Source: Citrobacter rodentium NBRC 105723 = DSM 16636
Lineage (GTDB): Bacteria > Pseudomonadota > Gammaproteobacteria > Enterobacterales > Enterobacteriaceae
Assembly (NCBI RefSeq): GCF_021278985.1
Contig: NZ_CP082833.1
Location: 2,294,001 to 2,358,000, forward strand
DNA: 64,000 bases
Direction of reading: 5' to 3'
Below, one piece after another: positions 19,713-28,484 of the stretch. Numbering within the stretch: position 1 is the first letter of the stretch; each line of letters opens with the position of its first letter. Below the pieces are notes generated by a model. It did no database searches and had not been told where the DNA came from. It was given only the letters and a program-made list of their open reading frames with translations. Made by a program: the position numbers and the translations under genes.

Positions 19713-20213
19713 TCAATCGTCAAAATTTCGCCATATTTCCTGTATATCCTCCATCAGATAGCCGCGGTAGAGTAAAAAACGCTGTACTTTTACCTTTTCT
19801 GCAAATACCACCGGCAGCGGTTCGCCGTACTTGCGAACTGCCTGTTCGCGAGCCAGCACGTGCCACTCTATCTCACATTCGCGCATCGCTTTTTCAGCGG
19901 ATTCGCGGGAAATACCTTTCTGGTTTAGCTCCTGGCGAATACGCGCCGGACCGTAGCCTTTCCGGCTGCGGCTGGCGATAAAGCGCGCGACGAAACGACA
20001 GTCGTCCAGGTAGTTGTGCTCATAGCACCAGGCGATGACCTGTTCGATATCTTCCGCCGTCGCGCCGATGTCTTCCGGGCCGTTTTTCCCCATTACTGGT
20101 GCCGCCAGCTTACGCCGTAACTCCTGCTCGCTGTGGTCGCGCACCGCCAGAATACGGACTGCGCGATCGAGCAGGCGGGCGCTGGCGGAACGGCGCGGCG
20201 TTGATTCACTCAT
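19713..20213 (-). CDS. recX: RecA modulator RecX
   Basis: Negative regulator that caps RecA filaments and blocks their extension. It is 166 aa from ATG 20213, matching the E. coli length. An in-frame start four codons upstream (20225) is less likely because the family begins M-[ST]-E-S-T. The Arg-rich helical RecX repeats are visible (DHSEQELRRKLA; FIASRSRKGYGPARIRQELNQKG; FLLYRGYLMEDIQEIW). It lies 112 nt downstream of recA, where read-through past the recA terminator region gives low RecX expression. Confidence 0.94.
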   Translation of the reverse strand: MSESTPRRSASARLLDRAVRILAVRDHSEQELRRKLAAPVMGKNGPEDIGATAEDIEQVIAWCYEHNYLDDCRFVARFIASRSRKGYGPARIRQELNQKGISRESAEKAMRECEIEWHVLAREQAVRKYGEPLPVVFAEKVKVQRFLLYRGYLMEDIQEIWRNFDD

Positions 20214-20280
20214 AACCACCTTCAAATCAGCAAATGCAAAAGGGCCGCATAAGCGACCCTGAGTTGTAACTTACCTTCTT

Positions 20281-20308
20281 GCCGGACGGCAGCTTTGCGC
20301 CATCCGGC
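20281..20308. repeat. REP-like palindrome / recA 3' hairpin
   Basis: gccggacggc...gccatccggc palindrome 18 nt after the recA stop. It probably doubles as the partial terminator between recA and recX. Confidence 0.6.
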
Positions 20309-20325
20309 TTGCGGTTACCTGAAAA

Positions 20326-21387
20326 TTAAAAATCTTCGTTGGTTTCCGCCACGCCTTCACCGTCGTCAACGGAGAAGTCCGGCGTGGAGTCCTGGTTGTT
20401 GAGCAGCAGCTCGCGAACCTTTTTCTCAATCTCTTTGGCGGTAGCCGGGTTCTCTTTCAGCCAGGTAGTGGCATTCGCTTTACCCTGACCAATTTTCTCG
20501 CCGTTATAGCTGTACCATGCGCCCGCTTTCTCGATCAGCTTCTCTTTCACGCCCAGGTCAACCAGTTCGCCATAGAAGTTGATCCCTTCACCATAGAGGA
20601 TCTGGAACTCGGCCTGTTTAAACGGCGCGGCGATTTTGTTCTTCACCACCTTCACGCGGGTTTCGCTACCCACCACGTTATCGCCCTCTTTTACCGCGCC
20701 GATACGACGGATGTCCAGACGAACAGAGGCATAGAATTTCAGCGCGTTACCACCGGTAGTGGTTTCCGGGTTACCGAACATAACGCCGATTTTCATACGG
20801 ATCTGGTTGATGAAGATCAGCAGCGTATTGGACTGCTTCAGGTTACCCGCCAGCTTACGCATCGCCTGACTCATCATACGCGCCGCGAGGCCCATGTGAG
20901 AGTCGCCGATTTCGCCTTCAATCTCCGCTTTCGGCGTCAGCGCCGCAACGGAGTCGACGACGATAACGTCAACGGCGCCGGAGCGCGCCAGCGCGTCACA
21001 GATTTCCAGCGCCTGCTCGCCGGTATCCGGCTGTGAGCAGAGCAGGTTGTCGATATCGACGCCCAGCTTGCGCGCATAAACAGGGTCCAGCGCATGTTCC
21101 GCATCGATAAACGCGCAGGTTTTACCTTCGCGCTGCGCTGCGGCGATCACCTGTAACGTCAGCGTAGTTTTACCGGATGATTCCGGACCGTAAATTTCAA
21201 CGATACGGCCCATCGGCAGGCCGCCTGCGCCCAGGGCGATATCCAGTGAAAGCGAACCGGTGGAGATGGTTTCCACATCCATGGAGCGGTCTTCACCCAG
21301 GCGCATGATGGAGCCTTTACCGAATTGCTTTTCGATCTGGCCCAGTGCTGCCGCCAACGCTTTCTGTTTGTTTTCGTCGATAGCCAT
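20326..21387 (-). CDS. recA: Recombinase RecA
   Basis: DNA strand-exchange ATPase and LexA co-protease, 353 aa, the same length as in E. coli. Walker A GPESSGKTT (about residues 66-74), the Walker B strand VIVVDSVAALTPK, loop L2 with GGNALKFYASVRLDIRR, and the acidic C-terminal tail ending in ETNEDF are visible. The upstream region carries a perfect SOS box and a strong promoter. recX follows in the same direction. Confidence 0.99.
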   Translation of the reverse strand: MAIDENKQKALAAALGQIEKQFGKGSIMRLGEDRSMDVETISTGSLSLDIALGAGGLPMGRIVEIYGPESSGKTTLTLQVIAAAQREGKTCAFIDAEHALDPVYARKLGVDIDNLLCSQPDTGEQALEICDALARSGAVDVIVVDSVAALTPKAEIEGEIGDSHMGLAARMMSQAMRKLAGNLKQSNTLLIFINQIRMKIGVMFGNPETTTGGNALKFYASVRLDIRRIGAVKEGDNVVGSETRVKVVKNKIAAPFKQAEFQILYGEGINFYGELVDLGVKEKLIEKAGAWYSYNGEKIGQGKANATTWLKENPATAKEIEKKVRELLLNNQDSTPDFSVDDGEGVAETNEDF

Positions 21388-21455
21388 TAACTACTCCTGT
21401 CATGCCGGGTTCCGCTTGCGCTTATCCGGATAGTGAATTCTGTACTGTTGAAGCA

Positions 21456-21483
21456 ATTATACTGTATGCTCATACAGTATCAA
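21456..21483 (-). promoter_or_regulatory. recA promoter with embedded LexA box
   Basis: Minus strand TTGATA, 16 bases, TATAAT. The spacer and its flanks are the perfect LexA palindrome TACTGTATGCTCATACAGTA (plus strand, 21460-21479). This is the same arrangement as E. coli recA. The -35 element overlaps the pncC stop codon. Confidence 0.92.
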
Positions 21484-21977
21484 GTGTTTTGTAGAAATTG
21501 TTGCCACAGCGTTTGTAGCGCAAAAAGGGTGGCCTGTCGGCGCACCGCGTCGCGGTCGCCGCTGAAGCATTCCCGGCGGGTGATCCCCTCTCCGCTCGCG
21601 CTGGCGAACGCGAACCAGACGGTGCCGACGGGCTTTTCATCGCTGCCGCCGTCCGGCCCGGCGATACCGCTGACAGAGACGGCATAATGCGCGCGCGCGG
21701 CTTTCAGCGCGCCGATCGCCATTTCCACCACCACCGGTTCGCTGACCGCGCCATGCTGCGCCAGCGTCTCTTCCCGCACGCCGATCATCTGCGTTTTCGC
21801 TTCATTACTGTAGGTGACAAACCCGCGTTCAAACCAGGCGGAGCTGCCGGCTATATCGGTAAGCGTTTTCGCCACCCAGCCGCCGGTGCACGATTCCGCG
21901 GTGGTCACCGTCGCGCCGCGCGCTTTTAACGCCAGCCCGACCTGCTCGCTTAACTGCGTCAGTTCACTGTCAGTCAT
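21480..21977 (-). CDS. pncC: Nicotinamide-nucleotide amidase (CinA C-terminal family)
   Basis: Deamidates nicotinamide mononucleotide to nicotinate mononucleotide in the pyridine-nucleotide cycle. It is 165 aa, matching E. coli PncC (formerly YgaD), and consists of the CinA C-terminal domain alone. The catalytic region VTTAESCTGGWVAKTL and the VSGIAGPDGGSDEKPVGTV segment are present. Its 3' end runs into the recA promoter, so transcription of pncC crosses the LexA site. Confidence 0.93.
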   Translation of the reverse strand: MTDSELTQLSEQVGLALKARGATVTTAESCTGGWVAKTLTDIAGSSAWFERGFVTYSNEAKTQMIGVREETLAQHGAVSEPVVVEMAIGALKAARAHYAVSVSGIAGPDGGSDEKPVGTVWFAFASASGEGITRRECFSGDRDAVRRQATLFALQTLWQQFLQNT

Positions 21978-22091
21978 TTCGACCTCTGTCAGTTAAAATT
22001 CATGCCGGACAAGATAGCACTTTCCCGACAGAGATGGGGATGAGGTGACGATTTTACGAGGGGCATTCCGAAAAAACGTCCGGACGTCACA

Positions 22092-22180
22092 TGCCGGAAG
22101 GGAGCGTTGCCTTATCCGGCCGGCAAAATCAGGACGCTCTTCAGCGCCGGATAAGATGCCCAGGCATCGTCATCCGGCAA
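22092..22180. repeat. REP/BIME cluster between pncC and mltB
   Basis: Two facing REP-type palindromes (gccgga...ttatccggc and gccggataag...catccggc). Confidence 0.7.
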
Positions 22181-22189
22181 CAAAGAAAC

Positions 22190-23269
22190 TTACTGGACCC
22201 GCGCCAGCGCCACCGCCTGCCCTAACTGCCAGACCGCCATCGCGTAATGCGTGCTGTGGTTATAACGGGTAATCGCATAGAAATTCGGCAGGCCGTACCA
22301 GTACTGATAGCCGGTGCCGATATCCAGCCGCAGCAGGCTCGCCTCGCGGTGATCGCCCAGCGGCTGCTGCGGCGTTAAGCCTGCGGCGGCAAGCTGCGAG
22401 ACGCTGTATTTCGTCTTAAAGCCGTTCGCCAGCCCCGGCGCCTGGCCGTTAGCCATCACCGCCACCGCGTCGCCTTTCACCCAGCCGTGCGCTTTGAAGT
22501 AGTTCGCCACGCTGCCGATAGCATCCACCGGATCCCACAGATTGATGTGTCCGTCGCCGTTGAAATCGACCGCATACTCTTTATAAGACGACGGCATAAA
22601 CTGACCGTAGCCCATCGCGCCCGCGAACGACCCTTTCAGATCCAGCGGATCGTCCTGTTCGTTGCGCGCCATCAGCAGAAAAGTTTCCAGCTCGCCGGAG
22701 AAATAGGCCGCGCGACGCGGGTAGTTAAAGGAGAGGGTCGCCAGCGCATCCAGAATGCGCGTTTTCCCCATCACGCGCCCCCAGCGGGTTTCCACGCCGA
22801 TAATGCCGACGATAATTTCCGGCGGTACGCCATACACCTGCCAGGCGCGGTTCAGCGCCTCTTCATACTGGTTCCAGAACGCCACGCCGTTTTGCACGTT
22901 ATCCGGCGTAATGAACTGTTTGCGATAACGCAGCCATGCGCCGTTAGGCCCGGCGGGCGGCTGCGTGGTCGGCGCCTGCCTGTCCATCAGGCGCAGCACA
23001 TAGTCCAGTCGTTTCGCCTGCGAGAGGATCTCCTGCAACTGCTGGCGGTCAAAGCCGTGCTTACTCACCATGTTGTCGATGAACTGCTGCGCATTGGGGT
23101 TATTGGCGAAGTCGCCGCCCATCTGCATCACGTTGTGCTGAGGCTCCAGCAGGAAGCCGCCTGACGGCGTACCCGCAGTCGTTTGAGGCTGCTGGGGTTT
23201 CGGTTTGCTACTGCAGGCAGCGAGTAACACGCAAAGAGGGAGTAATGCCAGATAACGACGCTTGAACAT
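22190..23269 (-). CDS. mltB: Membrane-bound lytic murein transglycosylase B
   Basis: Outer-membrane lipoprotein that cuts peptidoglycan glycan strands with formation of 1,6-anhydromuropeptides. It is 359 aa from the ATG at 23269. Starting there gives a proper lipoprotein signal (MFKRRYLALLPLCVLLAAC|S, lipobox LLAAC), whereas the longer open frame adds 44 residues ahead of the signal and is rejected. The catalytic glutamate lies in IIGVETRWGRVMG, with family motifs AMGYGQFMPSSY and DFNGDGHINLWDP. It diverges from srlA. Confidence 0.96.
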   Translation of the reverse strand: MFKRRYLALLPLCVLLAACSSKPKPQQPQTTAGTPSGGFLLEPQHNVMQMGGDFANNPNAQQFIDNMVSKHGFDRQQLQEILSQAKRLDYVLRLMDRQAPTTQPPAGPNGAWLRYRKQFITPDNVQNGVAFWNQYEEALNRAWQVYGVPPEIIVGIIGVETRWGRVMGKTRILDALATLSFNYPRRAAYFSGELETFLLMARNEQDDPLDLKGSFAGAMGYGQFMPSSYKEYAVDFNGDGHINLWDPVDAIGSVANYFKAHGWVKGDAVAVMANGQAPGLANGFKTKYSVSQLAAAGLTPQQPLGDHREASLLRLDIGTGYQYWYGLPNFYAITRYNHSTHYAMAVWQLGQAVALARVQ

Positions 23270-23440
23270 GAGACATCCATTAAACAGATTCAGCCAGAGG
23301 GAAGTATGGTAAAGCATCCCCCGCCGTACAAGGAAGCGCGGGATATTCTCCTTCACACAATTTACGTATCGCTTTCCCCCAACGTCATTGCGCTGGCGCA
23401 AACACGCAATCTTTCAAAATAAAATATTTTACTTTCATTT

Positions 23441-23456
23441 TGCGATCAAAATAACA
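23441..23456 (+). promoter_or_regulatory. Probable CRP site upstream of srlA
   Basis: TGCGA-N6-TAACA is a near match to the TGTGA-N6-TCACA consensus, 76 nt before srlA, where cAMP-CRP activates the sorbitol operon in E. coli. Confidence 0.5.
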
Positions 23457-23531
23457 CTTTTAAATCTTTCGATCTGATTAAAATAACTCACCAATTGGCA
23501 AGATAACGAGAAAACCCTACAGGAGAGAACA

Positions 23532-24095
23532 ATGATCGAAGCCATTACACATGGAGCAGAGTGGTTTATCGGGCTGTTCCAGAAAGGTGGAGAGGTGTTT
23601 ACCGGCATGGTGACCGGCATTCTTCCGCTATTAATTAGCCTGCTGGTTATCATGAACGCGCTGATCAACTTTATCGGCCAGCAGCGAATTGAACGCTTTG
23701 CCCAGCGCTGCGCCGGTAATCCGCTGTCGCGCTACCTGCTTTTACCGTGCATCGGCACATTTGTGTTTTGTAACCCGATGACCCTGAGCCTGGGCCGCTT
23801 TATGCCCGAGAAATACAAGCCCAGCTACTATGCGGCGGCTTCATACAGCTGCCACTCGATGAACGGCCTGTTCCCGCATATCAACCCCGGCGAACTGTTC
23901 GTTTACCTCGGCATCGCCAGCGGCCTGACCACGCTCGGTCTGCCGCTCGGCCCGCTGGCGGTGAGCTATCTGCTGGTCGGCCTGGTGACCAACTTCTTCC
24001 GCGGCTGGGTCACCGATCTGACCACCGCCATTTTTGAGAAAAAAATGGGCATCCAGCTTGAGCAGAAAGTCCATCTTTCAGGAGCAGCATCATGA
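23532..24095 (+). CDS. srlA: PTS glucitol/sorbitol-specific EIIC component
   Basis: Membrane channel part of the sorbitol phosphotransferase system (187 aa, E. coli length), which takes up D-glucitol with phosphorylation to sorbitol 6-phosphate. It has several hydrophobic segments and the family stretch FVFCNPMTLSLGRFMPEKYKPSYYAAASY. Start 23532 follows aggagagaaca. It is the first gene of srlAEBD-gutM-srlR-gutQ, and its stop overlaps the srlE start (ATGA). Confidence 0.96.
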   Translation: MIEAITHGAEWFIGLFQKGGEVFTGMVTGILPLLISLLVIMNALINFIGQQRIERFAQRCAGNPLSRYLLLPCIGTFVFCNPMTLSLGRFMPEKYKPSYYAAASYSCHSMNGLFPHINPGELFVYLGIASGLTTLGLPLGPLAVSYLLVGLVTNFFRGWVTDLTTAIFEKKMGIQLEQKVHLSGAAS

Positions 24096-25063
24096 CGCGT
24101 ATTCGTATTGAGAAAGGAACCGGCGGCTGGGGCGGCCCGCTTGAGCTGGACGTGGTCGCAGGCAAGAAAATCGTCTATATCACCGCGGGCACCCGCCCGG
24201 CCATCGTCGACAAACTGGCCAGCCTTACCGGCTGGCAGGCCGTGGACGGCTTTAAGGAGGGCGAGCCGCCGGAAGAGGAGATTGGCGTGGCGATCATCGA
24301 CTGCGGCGGCACGCTGCGCTGCGGCATCTATCCCAAGCGTCGCATTCCGACGGTGAATATTCACTCAACGGGGAAATCCGGCCCGCTGGCCCAGTACATT
24401 GTCGAAGACATTTATGTCTCCGGCGTGAAGGAAGAGAACATCACCGCAGTTGGCGAAGCGAGCGCCGCGCCGCAGCCGTCAGGCGTAACGAGCGGGCGCG
24501 ATTACGACGCCAGCAAAAAGATCACCGAGCAGAGCGACGGCCTGCTGGCGAAGGTTGGGATGGGAATGGGCTCGGCGGTAGCGGTGCTGTTCCAGTCCGG
24601 TCGCGACACCATCGACACGGTGCTGAAAACCATCCTGCCGTTTATGGCGTTCGTCTCGGCGCTTATCGGCATCATCATGGCATCGGGCCTCGGCGACTGG
24701 ATCGCCCACGGTCTGGCGCCGCTGGCCAGCCATCCGCTGGGACTGGTGACGCTGGCGCTAATCTGCTCTTTCCCGCTGCTGTCGCCATTTCTCGGCCCCG
24801 GCGCGGTTATCGCCCAGGTAATTGGGGTGCTGATCGGCGTGCAGATTGGTCTGGGCAACATTCCGCCGCATCTGGCGCTACCCGCCCTGTTCGCCATCAA
24901 CGCCCAGGCGGCCTGCGACTTTATTCCGGTTGGCCTCTCGCTGGCGGAAGCCCGTCAGGACACGGTACGCGTCGGGGTGCCGTCAGTGCTGGTGAGCCGC
25001 TTTTTGACCGGCGCGCCAACGGTGCTCATCGCCTGGTTTGTTTCCGGCTTTATTTATCAATAG
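24092..25063 (+). CDS. srlE: PTS glucitol/sorbitol-specific EIIB (EIIBC2) component
   Basis: EIIB plus second membrane half of the sorbitol transporter (323 aa; E. coli 319). The N-terminal EIIB domain contains DCGGTLRCGIYPKRRIPTVN, where a cysteine accepts phosphate from SrlB. The C-terminal half (about residues 160-320) is hydrophobic. Coupled by overlap to srlA and 11 nt ahead of srlB. Confidence 0.95.
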   Translation: MTRIRIEKGTGGWGGPLELDVVAGKKIVYITAGTRPAIVDKLASLTGWQAVDGFKEGEPPEEEIGVAIIDCGGTLRCGIYPKRRIPTVNIHSTGKSGPLAQYIVEDIYVSGVKEENITAVGEASAAPQPSGVTSGRDYDASKKITEQSDGLLAKVGMGMGSAVAVLFQSGRDTIDTVLKTILPFMAFVSALIGIIMASGLGDWIAHGLAPLASHPLGLVTLALICSFPLLSPFLGPGAVIAQVIGVLIGVQIGLGNIPPHLALPALFAINAQAACDFIPVGLSLAEARQDTVRVGVPSVLVSRFLTGAPTVLIAWFVSGFIYQ

Positions 25064-25074
25064 GAGGTTCCGGG

Positions 25075-25437
25075 ATGACCGTGATTTATCAGACCACCAT
25101 CACCCGTATCGGCCAGAGCGCGCCGGATGCGCTGTGCGACCAGATGCTGATTACTTTTCGCGAAGGCGCGCCGGCGGATATCGAAGAATTTTGCTTCATC
25201 CACTGTCATGGCGAGCTGAACGGCGTGCTACAGCCCGGCGCGCAGTTTGAGCTGGGCCAGCATCGCTACCCGGTAACCGCCGTCGGCAGCGTGGCGGAGC
25301 AAAATTTACGTGAACTGGGCCATATCACCCTGCGCTTCGACGGACTGAACGAAGCGGAATTCCCCGGCACCGTGCACGTTGCGGGGCCCGTACCGGACGA
25401 TATCGCGCCGGGCTGTATTTTGAAGTTTGTCGCTTAA
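25075..25437 (+). CDS. srlB: PTS glucitol/sorbitol-specific EIIA component
   Basis: Cytoplasmic phosphocarrier (120 aa; E. coli 123) that passes phosphate from HPr to SrlE. The likely phospho-histidine is His43 in FCFIHCHGELNG. It is translated within the srl operon 11 nt after srlE and 10 nt before srlD. Confidence 0.95.
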   Translation: MTVIYQTTITRIGQSAPDALCDQMLITFREGAPADIEEFCFIHCHGELNGVLQPGAQFELGQHRYPVTAVGSVAEQNLRELGHITLRFDGLNEAEFPGTVHVAGPVPDDIAPGCILKFVA

Positions 25438-25447
25438 GGAGAGAAAA

Positions 25448-26227
25448 ATGAATCAGGTTGCCGTAGTCATTGGCGGAGGACAGACCCTGGGGGCGTTCCT
25501 GTGCCGTGGGCTTGCAGCAGAAGGCTATCACGTGGCGGTTGTCGACATTCAGAGCGATAAAGCCACCAGGGTGGCGCAGGAGATTAACGCCGAATTTGGC
25601 GAAGGCATGGCCTGGGGTTTTGGCGCTGACGCCACCAGCGAGCAGAGCGTTCTCGCCCTCGCCCGCGCCGTGGATGAGATCTTTGGCCGGGTGGATCTGT
25701 TGGTTTACAGCGCGGGGATCGCCAAAGCGGCGTTTATCAGCGACTTCCAGCTCGGCGATTTCGACCGTTCATTACAGGTGAATCTGGTCGGCTACTTCCT
25801 CTGCGCACGGGAATTTTCCCGTCTGATGATCCGCGATGGCATTCAGGGACGCATTATTCAGATCAACTCGAAATCCGGCAAAGTGGGCAGTAAGCATAAT
25901 TCCGGCTACAGCGCCGCCAAGTTCGGCGGCGTCGGTTTAACCCAGTCGCTGGCGCTGGATCTGGCGGAATATGGCATTACCGTACACGCGCTGATGCTCG
26001 GCAACCTGTTGAAATCGCCGATGTTCCAGTCGCTGCTGCCGCAGTACGCCACCAAGCTTGGCATTAAGCCGGAGGAAGTGGAGCAGTATTACATTGATAA
26101 AGTCCCGCTCAGACGCGGCTGCGATTATCAGGATGTGCTGAATATGCTGCTGTTCTATGCCAGTCCTGGAGCGTCGTATTGTACCGGCCAGTCAATCAAC
26201 GTAACCGGCGGTCAGGTGATGTTCTGA
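25448..26227 (+). CDS. srlD: Sorbitol-6-phosphate 2-dehydrogenase
   Basis: NAD-dependent short-chain dehydrogenase that oxidises sorbitol 6-phosphate to fructose 6-phosphate. It is 259 aa from ATG 25448 (ribosome binding site aaggagagaaa), the E. coli length. Cofactor-binding VVIGGGQTLGAFL is at the N-terminus; the catalytic Ser...Tyr-x3-Lys is in INSKSGKVGSKHNSGYSAAKF. The first enzymatic step of the pathway after uptake by SrlAEB. Confidence 0.97.
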   Translation: MNQVAVVIGGGQTLGAFLCRGLAAEGYHVAVVDIQSDKATRVAQEINAEFGEGMAWGFGADATSEQSVLALARAVDEIFGRVDLLVYSAGIAKAAFISDFQLGDFDRSLQVNLVGYFLCAREFSRLMIRDGIQGRIIQINSKSGKVGSKHNSGYSAAKFGGVGLTQSLALDLAEYGITVHALMLGNLLKSPMFQSLLPQYATKLGIKPEEVEQYYIDKVPLRRGCDYQDVLNMLLFYASPGASYCTGQSINVTGGQVMF

Positions 26228-26237
26228 TAGCGACCCT

Positions 26238-26302
26238 GCCCGGTGGCGCTGCGCGCGCTTACCGGGCCTACACAACCCCCGCACCGTAGGCCCGATCTTC
26301 GG
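26238..26302. repeat. REP elements between srlD and gutM
   Basis: gcccggtggcgc...ttaccgggc palindrome followed by a half-unit (gtaggcccga). Inside the srl operon it may separate the expression of the enzyme genes from the regulators. Confidence 0.6.
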
Positions 26303-26324
26303 TAGACAATTTAAGGAGCATATA

Positions 26325-26684
26325 ATGGTTTCCGCACTGATTACCGTCGCTGTTATCGCCTGGGGCGCGCAACTGGCTCTCGGCGGCTGGCAGCTCTCCC
26401 GCTTTAACCGCGCCTTTGACCTGCTTTGTCAACAGGGGCGGGTCGGCGTGGGACGCTCAGGCGGACGGTTTAAACCTCGCGTGGTGGTCGCCATCGCGCT
26501 CGACGAAAATCAGCGGGTAACGGATACATTGTTTATGAAAGGGCTGACGGTATTCGCCAGCCCCCTAAAAATTCCCTCTATTCAGGGTAAACATCTCAAT
26601 GAATTACAGCCTGATGTGATCTTTCCCCGTGATCCGCTATCACAGAATGCACTATCATTGGCGCTTAATCTGAAACAAGGATAA
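26325..26684 (+). CDS. gutM: Glucitol operon activator GutM
   Basis: Positive regulator of the sorbitol operon (119 aa as in E. coli; also called srlM). It has a hydrophobic N-terminal segment (MVSALITVAVIAWGAQLALGG), so it may be membrane-associated, and lacks an obvious helix-turn-helix. The mechanism is not established. Located after srlD and before the repressor srlR. Confidence 0.93.
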   Translation: MVSALITVAVIAWGAQLALGGWQLSRFNRAFDLLCQQGRVGVGRSGGRFKPRVVVAIALDENQRVTDTLFMKGLTVFASPLKIPSIQGKHLNELQPDVIFPRDPLSQNALSLALNLKQG

Positions 26685-26752
26685 TTTCGTTGTGAATGCC
26701 AATAGCTTGCGAAATTGTCATTTCGAAACTTCAATTCAGGATATGCACGCCA

Positions 26753-27526
26753 ATGAAACCTCGTCAGCGTCAGGCCGCCATTCTGGAGCATCTGCAAAAG
26801 CAGGGAAAATGCTCGGTTGAGGAACTGGCCCAGCACTTTGACACCACGGGCACGACCATCCGCAAGGATCTGGTCATTCTGGAAAATGCCGGCACCGTCA
26901 TACGTACCTATGGCGGCGTGGTGTTAAATAAAGAGGAGTCTGACCCGCCTATCGATCACAAGACGCTGATCAATACGCATAAAAAGGCGCGTATTGCCGA
27001 AGCGGCGGTCAGGTTCATCTACGACGGCGACTCGATCATTCTCGACGCCGGCAGCACCGTTTTACAGATGGTGCCAATGCTCAGCCGCTTCAGTAATATC
27101 ACCGTAATGACCAACAGCCTGCATATTGTTAACGCGCTGTCAGAGTTAGATAACGAACAAACCATCCTGATGCCCGGCGGCACCTTCCGTAAAAAATCGG
27201 CCTCGTTTCATGGTCAGCTGGCGGAAAACGCCTTTGCGCAGTTCAGTTTTGACAAACTCTTCATGGGCACCGACGGCATTGACCTGGACGCAGGCGTTAC
27301 CACCTTTAACGAGGTCTACACCGTCAGCAAAGCGATGTGCAACGCCGCGCGCGAAGTGATTCTGATGGCCGACTCGTCAAAGTTTGGCCGCAAAAGCCCG
27401 AATGTCGTATGCAGCCTGGAAAGCGTCGATAAATTGATTACCGACGCGGGCATCGATCCGGCGTTTCGTCGGGCGCTGGAAGAGAAAGGAATAGACGTGA
27501 TCATAACCGGAGAAACCAATGAGTGA
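26753..27526 (+). CDS. srlR: DeoR-family repressor of the sorbitol operon
   Basis: 257 aa from ATG 26753 (E. coli SrlR length; the upstream in-frame extension is not conserved). The N-terminal winged helix reads RQRQAAILEHLQKQGKCSVEELAQ and then TTIRKDL, typical of DeoR repressors. The C-terminal sugar-phosphate sensor carries AGSTVLQMV and GTDGIDLDAGVTT. The last 8 nt overlap gutQ. Confidence 0.96.
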   Translation: MKPRQRQAAILEHLQKQGKCSVEELAQHFDTTGTTIRKDLVILENAGTVIRTYGGVVLNKEESDPPIDHKTLINTHKKARIAEAAVRFIYDGDSIILDAGSTVLQMVPMLSRFSNITVMTNSLHIVNALSELDNEQTILMPGGTFRKKSASFHGQLAENAFAQFSFDKLFMGTDGIDLDAGVTTFNEVYTVSKAMCNAAREVILMADSSKFGRKSPNVVCSLESVDKLITDAGIDPAFRRALEEKGIDVIITGETNE

Positions 27527-28484
27527 TGCACTACTGAACGCAGGCCGTCAGACGTTATTGCTGGAGCTACAGGAAGCAAGCCGTCTGCCGGAACGTCTGG
27601 GCGATGATTTTGTCCGCGCCGCCAATACCATTATCCACTGCGAAGGCAAAGTGGTGGTTTCGGGTATCGGCAAATCGGGGCATATCGGCAAAAAAATCGC
27701 CGCGACCCTCGCCAGTACCGGCACCCCGGCCTTTTTCGTACATCCGGCAGAGGCGCTGCATGGCGATCTGGGAATGATCGAAAGCCGCGACGTGATGCTG
27801 TTTATCTCCTACTCCGGCGGCGCCAAAGAGCTGGATCTGATCATCCCGCGCCTGGAAGATAAATCCATTGCCCTGCTGGCGATGACCGGTAAGCCCGGCT
27901 CGCCGCTGGGGCTGGCGGCGAAAGCCGTTCTGGACATTTCGGTTGAACGCGAGGCCTGTCCGATGCACCTGGCGCCAACCTCCAGCACCGTCAACACCCT
28001 GATGATGGGCGACGCGCTGGCAATGGCGGTAATGCAGGCGCGCGGCTTCAGCGAAGAGGATTTTGCCCGCTCGCACCCGGCTGGCGCGCTCGGCGCCCGG
28101 CTGCTTAACAAGGTGCATCACCTGATGCGTCGTGACGACGCGGTGCCGCAGGTGCAGCTGTCCGCCAGCGTAATGGACGCCATGCTTGAGTTAAGCCGTA
28201 CCGGACTCGGTCTGGTCGCCGTCTGCGACGCGCAACAGCAGGTGAACGGCGTCTTTACCGACGGCGACCTGCGCCGCTGGCTGGTCGGCGGCGGCGCGCT
28301 CACCACGCCGGTCAGCGAAGCGATGACCCGCAACGGCATCACGCTTCAGGCTGACAGTCGCGCCATTGACGCCAAAGAGATCCTGATGAAGCGCAAAATC
28401 ACCGCCGCGCCGGTGGTTGATGAAAACGGCAAGCTCACCGGCGCCATCAACCTGCAGGACTTTTATCAGGCCGGGATCCTCTAG
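27519..28484 (+). CDS. gutQ: D-arabinose 5-phosphate isomerase GutQ
   Basis: Interconverts ribulose 5-phosphate and arabinose 5-phosphate, the precursor of the LPS sugar Kdo; it is a paralogue of KdsD. 321 aa, matching E. coli. The N-terminal SIS domain carries VVVSGIGKSGHIGKKIAATLASTG; two CBS domains follow (about 205-321). The last gene of the srl operon. Its stop (ctag) overlaps that of norR tail to tail. Confidence 0.96.
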   Translation: MSDALLNAGRQTLLLELQEASRLPERLGDDFVRAANTIIHCEGKVVVSGIGKSGHIGKKIAATLASTGTPAFFVHPAEALHGDLGMIESRDVMLFISYSGGAKELDLIIPRLEDKSIALLAMTGKPGSPLGLAAKAVLDISVEREACPMHLAPTSSTVNTLMMGDALAMAVMQARGFSEEDFARSHPAGALGARLLNKVHHLMRRDDAVPQVQLSASVMDAMLELSRTGLGLVAVCDAQQQVNGVFTDGDLRRWLVGGGALTTPVSEAMTRNGITLQADSRAIDAKEILMKRKITAAPVVDENGKLTGAINLQDFYQAGIL

